64,000 bases of DNA from Hypomyces perniciosus (GCA_008477525.1 SPDT01000001.1:1984001-2048000); one strand, 5' to 3'; numbered from the stretch's first letter, positions 1 to 12,279 are shown. Notes: generated by a model from the sequence alone, not told the origin. Numbers and translations are program-made.

Positions 1-1261
1 TGCGGAGCAAGTATTACGAGGAGGCAGTGGCGCTATGGGCGACGGTTCGCACCATTTTGTCGGCCCATGTCATGTTACTCGTTGGAATTGGCCTATTCCA
101 CGAGAGGAAGGAAATGTCCCCAAAGGGACAGGATTTGGGGGCCGAGGCGCAAGGTTCGTCCGTATTACGCGGTTGTCACAGCCTGCGTGACGGCGTGAGT
201 ATCTACTTTGTAGACTTGGAAGCAAGATCAAAGCCGCAGTCGTCAAGGGGGTGATGGGCTGACGGACTCGGTCCTTGTAAGTGAGTACGAGAGTAGAGGC
301 TATACGAGTAATTGGGACATGTCGATGTGAGAGATGATATATATACGGAGTACTGCCGTAGTTGATGACAAAGGCTGCAGAAACACAGAAACACGTCGTG
401 CGAGAGTGCACAGCGTGGAGAGATATTAGATGGTGGTCCAGTCCACAAATCCATGGGGCCTGGCAACCTGGATGCATGCAATGCAAGGCAAGGGGGCTTG
501 CATGAACATCGACAAGGGCATACGAGCATGGCGCAGACGCCACAGGCGCAGAAATGGACCACCATTTTCATAGCAGCACGCCGTACGGAGTAGTAGTACT
601 GGTATGTATGAGTGAGTGACCATTTTTCACTCTCGATGATTGTAGTATGTGATGTGCATACATACTTCGTACACATCTCACGGATGGCGCCCGCATAGCA
701 TAGGCACTACGAAGCACTTCGTACGTACTCCGTCTTGAGTTGTTTTGGCCCCCCCTTATCCGCCGGCGTCGGTTCGGAAAGTTGGTGTGCAGTTAATCAA
801 TGCCGTCTCTCACCGGTTGCCGGGGGCATGAAGCCTCAAATCTGCATCCCGTATCAGATAGCATCGTGCGTGGCGGCACGTGTGCCAACAAAAGACGATC
901 TTGACGTTGGCGATGCGAGGGCAATGGACCTCCTTCTGGATGGAGTTTGTTGCATACATACATGCCAATTTAGGCACGTACATACGAGTACGTACTTGGG
1001 GTATGGAGACCATCTTCTTTTAATGAGCGCACCCCAGACAAACATGTTCGTCCACACTCGGTTCGAGAGGGCTCATGAAACTTGTCGTCTCATGTCTTGA
1101 GCCTGAGAGCCTGTGGCGATCAATCCCCCACGCTGTGGGCCAACGGTCGGGTCGCATGGGCTGAAAGTCAGCAGGCCTACGGAGTAATACTCGTAATAGT
1201 AGTAATATAGCAGATCAAGGTAACCCAACCAGGGGGCAGGGATTAATAGTTGAGAGTCTCC

Positions 1262-1282
1262 AAAAAAAAAAAAAAAAAAAAA
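1262..1282. repeat. Poly-A run
   Basis: A run of 21 A residues, followed by a short GA repeat and another A-run. It may be a simple homopolymer or the tail scar of an old retro-inserted element; nothing recognisable flanks it. Confidence 0.8.
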
Positions 1283-1413
1283 GAGAGAGAAAAAAAAGAC
1301 GACTTCAGAACATCAATGTGCACGCACAAGTACGATTAGACTCGTGTGTGGTTAGGGCAGAGCGAGTCAGTCAAGTAAGTGATGGAGATGGAAGCAGGCC
1401 AAGGCATGCATAC

Positions 1414-1452
1414 ATACCATACCATACCATACCATACCATACCATACCATAC
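1414..1452. repeat. ATACC pentanucleotide microsatellite
   Basis: About seven to eight perfect copies of ATACC. The unit creates open frames on both strands that are repeat artefacts. Confidence 0.9.
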
Positions 1453-2180
1453 GAGTGAGTGCTTCGTAGATGCGGAGGCATATACATACCACCATGACAT
1501 TGTGGGCTGCTGCCTCCTCATTCATTCCCTTCGTAGCAAAGGCACATGTCGTCGTGCTGCAGCCTGCATGAGACGGTTTCGTTTCGTTGGTGACAATAGC
1601 AATACTAGTTAAGTGGGCTGATTGATGCTTGTTGTATGTAGTATGTAAGTCGGAACAGTCTGGCCCCAACAACCAAGCGAACACTTGTGTGTGCCCCTCG
1701 TATATACTCGTAGTGCTTCGTAGATCTTAGTTGGAAGCAAATCAGGAAATGGCAATTCATATTGCAAGGGGATATGCCCATGCATTCTCGTACATGCGCG
1801 TGTGTGTGATAGGTGCGGAGATTCTCCCGGGGTTGCTGCATCTCGCTGAAATGGGATCGATTGGCCACTTGTTAGTATACTATTAGTATTAGTAGTTGGT
1901 GTATCTAATCTAGGTACGGAGCAATACGGTGATATTAGTAGTACTGCTACTAGCACTATTAGTAGTATCCGTTTACCTTATACCACGTACTCGTACGTTT
2001 ATAGCCCAGCCAGTCATTGCCCAAAACCCGCAGCGCCCGTATTGATTGGCGTTTGGCAGCGTTTGGCACTCAACAGAAATACGCAAACAGCGGTTCCCCA
2101 TTGGCAGACGACGAAACGGCCGGGTCTCAAAGCTCAATGGGGCGCTTGTGGCCTTTTGGGTGCGACCGGGGAAGACATCC

Positions 2181-2209
2181 GTTCGTTCGTTCGTTCGTTC
2201 GTTCGTTCG
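2181..2209. repeat. GTTC tetranucleotide microsatellite
   Basis: Seven perfect GTTC copies followed by degenerate copies. Translating the tetranucleotide gives alternating Arg/Ser/Phe/Val residues in all frames, which explains the overlapping spurious frames here. Confidence 0.9.
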
Positions 2210-2525
2210 ATTCGTTTTCGTCCACTTCGGCGGCATGCACACCTGCAATGCCGCGGGATAGGCGAGGCTGACACGTCGTTTGCGAGACGTGTACGAGTAT
2301 GTACGTCTGCAGAATGTATTAATAGTAGGGTACGAGTAGGGGAGGGAGGATGATGATTTGGCGGGCAAAGAGCCGGAACAGTCATATCTCAGCTGCGGCA
2401 AAAAGCAAGTCCTATCATGCAAGCAAGTATATATCAGGAATGGGGTGTGATGTGAGTGTGTGGAGAACATCACATATCGTTCGTTTACTGCGGCATGTGA
2501 TGGACAGTAGTATTATTGACGTGGT

Positions 2526-2527
<2 letters not shown>

Positions 2528-2556
<29 letters not shown>
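2528..2556. repeat. Poly-T run
   Basis: A run of 29 T residues in the gene-poor left arm. Its length may be unreliable because homopolymers of this size are often miscalled. Confidence 0.8.
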
Positions 2557-3933
2557 CGTTTGAAGATGATTACGTATACGTATTAATAGTACTATCAGTA
2601 ATGCACAAAGAGCCCAGTCCTCTTAGTACTACGGAGTACGGAGTACTCCTGTGTGTGTAGAGAATGTGACGACGAAACAAACGTGGCGTTCTAATCGTAG
2701 ATCGGCGCTGGCAGACACTGATTGCCGCATGTATGTACGGAGTACATATGTATGTACGAGTCCGCAGCAGTACGTACCTCTTAAGTCCGCTGCCCGGGAA
2801 AAAGGGAAAACGGCTCTGGCGAAATGGGATGTTGGGAAGACAGGGTACAGCGCCTAGACCTGGTCATCTGGCCAAGCAAGCAAGGTGATTGATTGATTGA
2901 TTGTTGTGAGTATCGTTGATTGATGACAAGGGGGGGGGAGAGACAGGCCAGAGACAACGGCCAAGGAAAAAGAAAAAGAAAAAAGAAAACGGAGGGGAAC
3001 GAACGTTGAGGAGAGGTCATTCATTCCCCCAAAAGGAAGCATATCTTGAGGCTTGAGATTCTAGAAGACGCCATGGAAGGTTTGCCGAAGCACGCACAAA
3101 CGACAAAGTTTGTGCCCCCAAAAAAAGGCGCCAAACAGTAAACACCAGGGGCCGTTCATTTCCGGGTGGCCTCCCGCGAACGGCCGAAGCTTTTGCAACT
3201 GTCTTGTTTGTTTGATGAACAGACAGCCCTTTGATTTTATTTTTAGTCCAACAAGGGGGCTGGAGAGGAGGACGACAAAATCAGAAGCACTGTAGTTAAT
3301 GTACGGAGCATACAAGGACATACTGATCAGTAAACACCCACAGGTAATCGTACTAAGACTTCTGAATAAGTATTGCTTGTGTTGTGTTGGGCACTTTCTG
3401 CGTCTGCGTGAAATCTTGTAGGGTAGCACATGTGTATCAGCAAGACGAAGATGGATGCATGTTGGCAGCAGTATGTAGATATTCGTACTAATATCTTAGT
3501 AGTAGTATTCGCCAAGAGGAAAAAAAAACGGCCAGGGCACTATTACATTAGCCCATACTCCGTGCAGCAGTGAGTATGAAACGTTGAACAAGTGGCCGCC
3601 TGGAAGCTTGCTGTCCTCGCTTCAGCTAGTATTAGATAGGAGGTACGGAGTACCTAGATAGTGAGATCCAAGGGGATCCGGCTCCCCATTGGCTTGCGCC
3701 ACCACCTTGAAGTTGGCTCTCTCTTCAGCCACTTATCAACGCCAACACATAATTTTTCTTCTCGAGCACTTCTAGAGAGCTTCGCTGCCACGTTTGTTTC
3801 ACCTCACCTCACCTCGCTTCATTTCGTATTCAAGATGCATGAGATGCTGACCCGAATGCTCTCGGGACCATGAGTACGAGCAAACGGGCAATAGCCGGCC
3901 CTTACACCGCCGCCGCCATCATCATCACTATGG

Positions 3934-3969
3934 ATAATCACAATCATAATCACAATCATAATCATAATC
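3934..3969. repeat. AATCAT/AATCAC hexanucleotide-like repeat
   Basis: Alternating AATCAC and AATCAT units in tandem just downstream of a CGC/ATC trinucleotide tract. Non-coding low-complexity sequence. Confidence 0.75.
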
Positions 3970-6263
3970 GTCTTACCCAACAAAATGTGTTCTAAAATAG
4001 GAGCATATTCGCTCTCGACTCGGACGGAGTAATACCATTACTCGTACTCGGCACTCCATACTACCAGTAAAACTCCATAGCCAGGATTATTTCACACGAC
4101 AAGGGTGTCCGCCTCGCCCCACTCACTCTCTTCCAGCTCCAAACGCCGCCCACAGCAACAGCCCTGTTGAGAGGACTCCACTCAAAGGGCCCTGAATCCA
4201 TACTACATACGGAGTACACACTTCGTACATACTACTACCTACTCCGTACTACGGAGTACTAGTAGGGCTAGTAGTGGTAGATACTTGCAACCCATCTGCT
4301 TTGACGGACAGTATTCACGTTGGTCAGTGTTGTCGAGCAAAAGGAAGCTTGCTTGGGAGGCCTTGGGAACGGACGGAGGGAGGTGCCTTCGGGCCAGCCG
4401 AACAAGGCACCGTATCCCATCTTCTCCCGTGTCTCGGCCTCTCCTCCGCAGCCTCCTGCTCTTGTCTTGTCGTGTCTTGTCGTGTCTCCCACCTGAACGT
4501 TCAAACGCTCGGAACTGAAGCTTGCTCTCGAACTCTGGAATTGGGCCCCATCGCGGGGCCAGCTAGCCGGTAGGGCTACATGCAGCATGTGCGGGATTGG
4601 TCCGTCCATCCATACATGCATGGATGGTGGTGGTGTTAAACAACTTGGACGAATACTACGGAGTACTGCTACTACTACTCGTACGAGTTCTTCGTACTCC
4701 TGGTATATTACATACACACTACTTCGTACATACCACTACCCAAGTTCCCTACCCTGTCAAACGCACACACACGCTTCCAATGTCAAGCTCGTCCGTCTTA
4801 TACGCGAAGTAAATTACCTGTAGTTCCAAGGATTAAGCCATTCGTCATCACGTATGATACTGCCGACGGGGATCGGGACACCAGGCTCTGTGCTGTTTGC
4901 CGCAACCGGCCATATGCGCCCCAATGTCCCTATTCGGAGACCAAAGCACAAGTCTGCCGTGGCTTGAGCTCAAGCTGGTTGGAATGCAGGTTTTTGCCTG
5001 GCTTAGGTAGCTAGCAGTAACTACGAAGTAGGCTCTTGGGTATTTAGCGTCTTATACTAGATACTAGACTCCTCCAGGGGGGAACCCGCTCCCGTGTCTT
5101 CGGACACGTCAGACCCTTTCTTTCCATTGGCACCGGTCTCATGGGATCGAACGAACGAGCAGCAGCACAGGGGGGTGTGCGAGATGATGATGGATGGCTC
5201 GCTCGAGTCGTGAGGTCTTGATAGGCAGGGGGGATTTAGAGTGCTTGTTGTACTCGTACTCCGTACCTACACACATACTATTACTACTAGTACTACATGC
5301 TTATAGTAAATAGCACATAGATACATCATATTACGGACAGGGAACAATGCTAAGAGGGCAAAAAAAAAAAGAACTGGGGCCCTCTTGTTTCTTCTTCCTT
5401 GGTTCAAACGGGCCTGGCCTGGCTGTTGGGTGGCCAGGCCAGGATAAACGGTTTGGGCAATACCGGCAGTAGCTTCATTTAACCGCACGAGCACCTTTTG
5501 CCGAGCAATGAGTCTAATGCGTTGCGTTGCGCTGAGTTGCGTTGCATGTTGAGGAATCAAGTACCATACATACGAAGTACAGTATCTTATTTTAGTGCTC
5601 AATGCAGCATGCATGCATGCACGATTGCCTGCCTGCTTTGGTGGATTTCCCCCCTGCCCGAGACATCGTTCTCTCACTCACTCACTCTGACTCTCTCTCT
5701 CACTCTCTCTCGCTTTATTCCTTTCCCTTACGCCCCCCCGCACCTTCATCCTCATTACGATTATTGTTCATTATTATTGCCCTCTCGTTTTTGAAACGGA
5801 CGTCGTCGTCATCAAATCAATTACACGAGTCACGCACTCCTGGCAGTGAGGACAGGGAACACGGTTTCTGTGGCGGCTCCGGGGGGTCAATTACGAGTGC
5901 ATTGCGCAACTCTTACATGCTTCTTCGCAAAGGCTTCCAAAGCTTCTTCCAGAGGTTCCAGAGTTTCCACTTCCGGATCAGCCACCGCCGTCCGTTGCGT
6001 TGCTTCTGTCGGCATCCGCCTCTTCCCGGTCTCACCTCCGTCTTCCCGCCCACCACGGCGAACGAACGGCGAACGAACGGCGAAGCAGCAGCAGCAGCAG
6101 AAAAACGAAAACAAACCAAACCAAACCAAAAACGCAAACCGATGGATTGAGTAATTCCCGGGGAGTTTTTTGTTCTATTTTTACCCCCTGATTCGTTCGC
6201 TCACGGAACCCGGCCACCACGCAGCGAAACCACGAGGTGTACAGAGTACGGAGTAGTATCCGC

Positions 6264-6423
6264 CCATACTAATAATAATACTACTACTCCGTACTATAAT
6301 ACCACTTACTCCGAGAAAGTAGTAGCACTACTACTCCTACTACTACTACTCCTACTACAACTACTACTTCTCCATACTACTACTCCTACTACAACTACTA
6401 CTTCTCCATACTACTACTCGTAC
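6264..6423. repeat. TAC/CTA trinucleotide tract with an internal tandem duplication
   Basis: A 160-nt tract built mostly of TAC/CTA triplets. Inside it, a block of roughly 36-39 nt (TACTACTACTCC start, TCTCCATA end) is present twice in direct tandem, so it is a minisatellite grown from a microsatellite. It lies about 320 nt upstream of the TATA-like element of the small gene at 7082. Confidence 0.85.
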
Positions 6424-6742
6424 ACGTACAACCCCTGTCTGTCTGGCCTCCCTCTTCCATGGCGAATACTTCGCCTCGCCTCGCCTCTCCTGGTCCGTTC
6501 TCCTTGGGTTCCCGGCACCTGGTGCTCAATCCCCGTCCCGTCCTACGGGCCCGAGCCCCCGACAACAACCCCGGAGCTCATCTCATCTCCAAGTCAAGTC
6601 AGAACTTGGATCCACCAGCGGGCGTTCGTTCGTACGTTGCAAACAACCCGCCTTACTCTGTTTACCGCAACCTTCTAAGTGACTGCCGCTCTCCTTCTCT
6701 CACTCACTGCCGATCCACTTGATTCACGCTGTCTGCTCAAGG

Positions 6743-6750
6743 CATATAAG
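6743..6750 (+). promoter_or_regulatory. TATA-like element upstream of the 52-aa gene
   Basis: CATATAAG lies about 340 nt upstream of the start codon at 7082, followed by a long CT- and CA-rich stretch with no other ATG-initiated long frame. This looks like a strong fungal core promoter with a long 5' leader; the transcription start itself cannot be read from the sequence. Confidence 0.45.
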
Positions 6751-7028
6751 CCCCCAGCCGGATCCTCACCTCGCCAGTCACACTCTTGGTCACTCGCATC
6801 TTCACACACTCTGATAACATAACTCTCTCCTCTGCTCAACGCGCCTTCTCTCAGTCTTGTCCATCGCCACTACGTCACACTGACACCAACATCACGACAC
6901 CACCCCAAATATCAACAAGCTCTCACATCAACCTCGGCCCTTGGATCTTCCAGACTGGGCCTCAATTGCAACCTGAACAAGACTACCGTTCACCGTCTTT
7001 ACTCCACTGTTCAACTCAACAGCAACTA

Positions 7029-7074
7029 CACCACACCACACCACACCACACCACACTACACTACACTACACTAC
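7029..7074 (+). repeat. CACAC/CTACA repeat in the presumed 5' leader
   Basis: Tandem pentanucleotide units (ACACC, then ACACT) end eight bases before the ATG at 7082. Unstructured CA-rich leaders are common in highly translated fungal mRNAs; the tandem arrangement is unusual. Confidence 0.8.
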
Positions 7075-7081
7075 CACAACA

Positions 7082-7240
7082 ATGGCTGTCTCGTGTGCTC
7101 ACTCCTTCGTCATGATCAAGTCCGACAATACCCTGGTGCAATGGGTTTGCCAACACTGCCGTTCCGGACCCCACTGGGCCATCTGGGAATGCACCTATTG
7201 CAAGCTGCACCTCTGCCGTCCTTGTACCCAAGCTGCCTAA
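7082..7240 (+). CDS. 52-aa Cys/His-rich putative zinc-binding microprotein
   Basis: This 53-codon frame runs from ATG to TAA without an intron. It encodes three CxxC pairs (Cys23/26, Cys37/40, Cys45/48) plus Cys5 and histidines at 7, 25, 31 and 43, interleaved with Trp21, Trp32 and Trp35. The spacing C-x2-C-x10-C-x2-C-x4-C-x2-C suggests one or two bound zinc ions in a ribbon or treble-clef-like knuckle. The start sits in a good fungal context (ACAACAATGG), after a CT/CA-rich leader with an upstream TATA-like element. No known domain name is assigned. I infer a conserved small protein because such a Cys pattern is very unlikely by chance in otherwise non-coding DNA, and codon choice is biased to C-ending codons. 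It lies alone in more than 9 kb of non-coding sequence, suggesting a gene with long regulatory flanks. Function unknown; a protein- or RNA-binding adaptor is one possibility. Confidence 0.75.
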   Translation: MAVSCAHSFVMIKSDNTLVQWVCQHCRSGPHWAIWECTYCKLHLCRPCTQAA

Positions 7241-8936
7241 ACTGGCTGTATGGGTATCTAGTATATGGAGGGTGAACTGGCTGAGGTTTGATGGTCCATG
7301 GACCCTTTTGCCGGAAATGATCGATTCATACGGCTCAATCCCCGTCTCTGCCAAGAAGCGAGCAGCGACAACAACTCATACACATCATCAAGACCTACTA
7401 CATACATGCGATCCTCCACCACACACGCCATGCCTCCTTCGACAGCCATTGATCGGCATGATTCCAATGATCCACGACTTCTTTTCCTTTCTATTTTGCA
7501 ACCCGTGTACATCAACACCTCTAATTTCCTCTTCTGGCTTCGCGAGCTGCACACACGCAGCATTTCCACAATCGGCATCGGCTGCATCAATTGCTCGCAG
7601 CAGCTGCAACGCCTCCTCCCCCCTGCTATTTCTTTTTCCGCAGCCTCTTCAGCCTCTTGTTCTTCTCGCCTCTACTGCCGCGTGCTGCACGTTCCACGTG
7701 GGCGGCTCCCGTTTTGGCATCTTGCAGCCTTAGCAACACGCCCCCCCCCTTGTCAGCTACAACGTTCTGCTAAGCGGGCTTTCGAGACTCTGGGAGATTG
7801 GACGCTCTCCCCACTACGCATCTGGAACATACATACATACTTCGCACATACGGAGTATAGATTCCGGAAACCTTGTGGCTTGGGAAATGGGTAGCACTGC
7901 AGCAACGCCTAACGGTTTCACTTTGTCATAACCACCACCACCACAACAACAACATCAGCTTCAGGTGTTCTTTTGGTTCTGATTCAGTGCGGTCAACACA
8001 CCTTTTGCTTTTGCCTTGATCGGTTTCCGGCTGGGGTTCCTTTTTTGCTGTTGGGGATTCATCATCGGTCTCATCCATTTCTTCTCTCCCTACATCTTCT
8101 GCTGCTTTTTTTTTTCTGGCATTGATGCCCAGCAAGCGACCAGTGCATTTTTCTTGCATACTCAATACCCCCCCTGGACTGCCGCCTCTTTTTCTTTCTT
8201 TTTCTTCTTCTCTCTCTCTCTCACGCGGTAGAGAAGGTTGGCATCTGCAGCTGGTGTCTGTTGTTTCTTCATTTCTCTCTTGGTTTTTTGTGGTCTGTTT
8301 TGGTCGCTTTGTGGCCCGGCGTTCTCACAGGTTAGAGGCACGGATGGGTTTTGGTCGGCGCTTGGATAGACCGGTCGTCGTAAAGACGGATGAGCTCCCG
8401 CTCTGAAAAATGCGAACATGAGAAAATAGGATAGGAAAAACCACTCTGGATGGTAGAGCAAGATAGACGTTATTCATTGCCTTTTTTGACCAAAGTCTTT
8501 TACTACAGCACCTCCCATAACGTGACGTTCCGCTTCAGCTGTATCATTTAACATGTAATAGAGTAACATGAAGGACTTCAATGTTTTCTGCTTCGCGAGT
8601 TGATACTCCATAAAAACCCCTAAATCACATCATGAAAAAGTACATTTATTTTTACACACCATTCGGGGCTGTCACACACAGTTGGTTACATTGGTTGGGC
8701 TGCGGCAATCTATTCTAGGGATCAAGATCGACTCGCGGAAGTGGCACGAACCATTCGGCTCCTCTATTTTCCCCAGCTGCGGATTGACACACTACCTGTC
8801 GTACACAACACATATATAAACGGGGAAGAGGGAGATGGAAACATTCTAGAAGAACAATCAACCGCCCCTTTTTTTTTCTCATCTTTTTTGTGTGTGTCTA
8901 TAATCGGAAATGCACATGGCCGAGGATTCACAAACT

Positions 8937-8971
<35 letters not shown>

Positions 8972-9594
8972 ATTTCTGTAACACAACTTGATATCGGAGG
9001 ATTTTATGTACTCCACCCTCCCTTCGGTTTAGGTATCTGGTAATACGTGATACAGAGATTTCTTGTCACCCCCGCTCCCTTTTTTTTTGTTGAATCAGGA
9101 GGGGAGAACAGAGTTTGATGTTTGGTAATATAGGATGTCAGGCTCCGTATGTGAGTTGTCACTCTCTGGGTTTCACGGCATGGGGAGGGGGTAGTAATTG
9201 AGGAGAGCTGCAAGGCTACCCTGCTGGAGAGGGTGGTGGGCTACCACTGATACGTATGTATTACATACAAGATGAAACCCTGAAAGAAAAGAGAGTTTGT
9301 GCCAAGATTCATATACTAGTAGTAGTTGCAGCATGTCGTAGTTAAACGAAACCGCCGGGGAGAGAGATGAGAGAGATGAGGGTCCCCTTTGCCGAGACGA
9401 AGAAAACCTGATCGTATCTCTCGGGTTGAGTCAAAGGCTCCACAGGTCTGAGTGGGTGGTCCCGCGAGAAACTGAGTCAACACCCAAGATTCCTCTGTCG
9501 TTGTCGAAAAATCCCACTCAGTCAAGCTCGCTAAGACAAAAAGATGCCCAACCCCCCCCTGTTTTTGGGTAGAAATCGGAAGGGAGAGAGAGAC
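7241..9594. other. Intergenic, pyrimidine-rich; possible long 3' UTR
   Basis: Downstream of the microprotein the plus strand stays strongly CT-rich to about 8300 and contains open frames full of Ser/Pro/Leu with no recognisable domain. A 198-codon frame (7298-7894) overlaps another in a second frame and looks like low-complexity reading. The remainder to 9594 carries a poly-T run and no supported gene. Confidence 0.6.
8941..8969. repeat. Poly-T run
   Basis: A run of 29 T residues. Together with the 2528 run it marks this arm as homopolymer-rich. Confidence 0.8.
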
Positions 9595-10730
9595 TTAGGC
9601 GTAGCGATAGAATCTAGCATGTTCTTTGGCCTTCATGGGCCAGTCCCAGGCTGGCCGCTCAGCCGAACGCTTTGTAACGGCGACAGCATCCCCGATAGAG
9701 AGTTCAAGACCAGTGTCTCTCCCATCGGCTAGGAAGCCGTACTTGCCAAAGCAAGGCGCCCACTTGAACCCCGGATCAACCCGCCGGTCAGACATGAGCT
9801 TCTTGAGCACAATGCCGCGCTCACCCTCAGCGACGCGGCCTGTATCGTAGTCGACGTTGAGAGAGGAGCAGCGGTTGCACAACTTTGTCATAACGAAGGC
9901 GGGCTTCCCGTCAACTGAGAGCTCAGCCCAAAAGTCCTCGTCGAACTCGCCCTCGCCGTCAACGACAATGTTGGGTCGGAACTTGTACATCTCCATAGCG
10001 CCCGTTGAGAGTCGTGCGCTGACGTTGCCAAGGGATTTCTCCGTGGCGATGAGATAAGGTGCCATATCCGAGAAAGTGAGCCAGTCTGGTTCCGGGCCGG
10101 ACTGTGCACTTGTGCCCCAGACGTAGCTTGACAAGGTGGAGAGCCATCCTTCCTGCGTGACGAGGGGTTGGTTTCTTGGTGAGAAGGTCCCTAGGATGGG
10201 ACGACGCTCGTTGCCAATGTATAGAAGAGCAATGCGGAAGCCGAAGCATGCGCTGAACCACTCATCGTAAGGCGATCCCATCCGGTACGCATTTACCATG
10301 CTCTGGTGAAGATTAACAACAGCCCTTTGAAGCTGCGATATGTCAGGGTTCAAGGGGACATCAAGGGCAGTCTCCTGCTCAGGGCATGGTGGCACCAAGG
10401 GTTGCTTGGGTGTCAGATACCGGACCCGTATCGTGTCTCCAACAAACTCCTGGGAAAACAGGCTGCATTCCGTGCGCTGGGAGAGCTGCAACTTGGCCAG
10501 TTCACCCGATTCGCTGACTTTGCAAAGCATAAAACGGCGGTCATGCTCAATGCCCTGAGGACCCAGATGGGCCCTGTCGAGGCGGATACCTCGTAACGCT
10601 TTGATGGGGTATACCCAGATCTAAAGAGGGAGGGTCGTTTAACATTGAGCAAGCACCTTATTCTCTACTGGTCCCGAGACAAGGGAAGATCTGTATTACC
10701 TACCGCTGTGACTTTCATGGATTTTGTCAT
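9595..10730 (-). CDS. MOSC domain protein (mARC-like molybdenum cofactor protein)
   Basis: The predicted 350-aa protein has an N-terminal MOSC beta-barrel domain (about 1-150) and a C-terminal MOSC domain (about 185-345). Two exons: 10704-10730 (nine codons, starting MTKSMKVTA) and 9595-10620, joined across an 83-nt GT-AG intron (donor GTAGGT, acceptor TTTAG) in phase 0. The start of exon 2 reads WVYPIKALRG and then EHDRRFMLC, both typical of the family's N-terminal strand. The KLCNRC motif followed by VDYDTG corresponds to the mARC region holding the molybdenum-ligating Cys, here Cys260. The family includes amidoxime-reducing components and related sulfur-carrier proteins, which use molybdenum cofactor as catalyst. 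There is no clear mitochondrial signal anchor as in mammalian mARC, so it is probably soluble. Substrate unknown. Confidence 0.88.
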
Positions 10731-12279
10731 CTCGTACGGAGTAAAGGATAAGATATAAATAGCCTGGGGTGTGTCTCAACAAATTTCGTATATAGTCCAA
10801 GATGGCATCAAGGCTCTCTTCTCCTCCAAGCATCAACGCGTGTTCATGAGACGAGGCAAGCGAGAGAGGACAGATCATTAATGAGGGGACAAGCTAGGGA
10901 TATTAGTTTCTGCCAAATTCGGATCAGTCAGCATGGCGGTGAAAAGCAACCCTGGTTTCTCTTCACGATAACTGAGAGGAGGTGGCGTCGAAGTTGAAGA
11001 TACATATGGGTTCTGGGGTTGAACCTAGAAGACGTCTATTTAACCGAGATAACGGGTTGGCAGTCTAGGGCTGTATGAACATCGTACGAGTATTTACTAT
11101 GGTCGGCTGATACGAAATGTGTTTTGTAATCCGTGATCTTATCCAATGGACATGAAGCAATAGTATCGAAGACACTACCCTGCCTGCGAAAAGCACGAAT
11201 CTGAATTCCAAACGATTTCCTTGCTACTACAGAACTGACGGACTGGTAGATTTGGGGTTTCTTGTCCAGAAACACTCCGGAACATTAACACGAGTTGGTA
11301 TCATGTCCCATCTACAAACAGAATCGCCATTTACTTATTCGTCAAGTTCGTACCGCAGCGATGTTTCTCAACCGCCGTGATGGCGGAATACTTAAGCTTT
11401 GCCTGATACACTCCCGTTCTTCAAGTCAGACAAAACGACTGCCTCCCGGAGTGCAGGTCCACCAGCTGGGAGAACTGAAGTCGAGGTTAAACTCGTTCTC
11501 CGACGCCAAGGCCCAAAAATTCGATCCCAAGTCTTCGCAAGAGTTTCACCCTAGCAATGGAGGCGAACAGTCTACAAGCGTGGCGGTCTCGAGCCGAAAC
11601 CTGACTTTCAATGAAACGGATTAGCGCGAGACCACCCTTGAACGGAAGGCCAATGGCCTCTCTGTTGATGATACTCTAGAGGGTTTGACAAAAGAACTCT
11701 GCAACCGGCCCGAGGACACGTTGGAGGTATAGAAAAGATGTCTGGCTTGAGTCTGTCGACGTCATCTTTCGCTTTCATCTGGAGAACAATGGCTTATCTC
11801 GTCGTGTCGGGGGTTATACGGTCAGTTTGACCTGTAAGAGCACAATGAGCCGAACCCTTCATTCGCGTGTTGCAAACTAAACTCGACTCTTCATCCGAAA
11901 ACCATAAGATTTGTTATATTTAATCGATATGGCCGGTCCAAGCAGCAGGACAGGAGTGATCCCTCTAACGGACTTCTGGCACTCAGAGGACAAAATGAAT
12001 CGAGCTGCCATGTTTGTCATTGAAAAGCACCTCATCGGGGAGCACTTCACCGCGGTGGACATCATGCGGTCCTTACTCAGGTGCTACTCAATCAAGTGCG
12101 GGACAAATCGATGTCATTTGTTGCTTCTATGATTCCCACCATCGAGAAGGATGCAGACTCTTGCGAGGAATACATGACCAAGCTCAGGCCGGTTCAACAA
12201 TTCCGGCGCGCTCTAGGCTTTTGAAGAATAACAAGCAAAAGATGCTTCATATGGGATAGAGTATTGTGTTCACACATCA
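10731..12279. other. Intergenic or decayed sequence
   Basis: Several short open frames occur on both strands, including a plus-strand frame at 11929-12132 and a second-frame continuation ending near 12223. They read like protein fragments but are broken by stops and frame changes, and I recognise no family. Because they sit directly beside an ABCC transporter relic, they may be remnants of other lost genes. Confidence 0.5.

Larger units (their letters stand above)
1..6700. other. Long gene-poor intergenic region with simple repeats
   Basis: No reading frame here looks like a real protein: the open frames are short, overlap on both strands and read low-complexity or repeat-derived residues. 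The stretch holds poly-A and poly-T runs, penta-, tetra- and trinucleotide repeats, and many copies of the short motifs TACGGAGTA/TACTCCGTA and TTCGTAC/GTACGAA. It may serve as the distal upstream region of the small gene at 7082. I see no tRNA, rRNA or transposon coding sequence in it. Confidence 0.7.

Noticed and set aside
1414..1452. CRISPR-like regular repeat
   Set aside because: It is a 5-nt microsatellite without spacers, in a fungal genome.
1336..1684. Open frames rich in repeated VWYGM residues on the minus strand
   Set aside because: They are translations of the ATACC microsatellite.
7298..7894. 198-codon plus-strand frame after the microprotein
   Set aside because: Ser/Arg/Leu-rich reading of a CT-rich tract, overlaps a 153-codon frame in another phase, no domain; more like a 3' UTR.
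11929..12223. Possible P450 or other enzyme fragment
   Set aside because: The two-frame reading looks protein-like, but I could not match any motif of a named family, so it is left unassigned.
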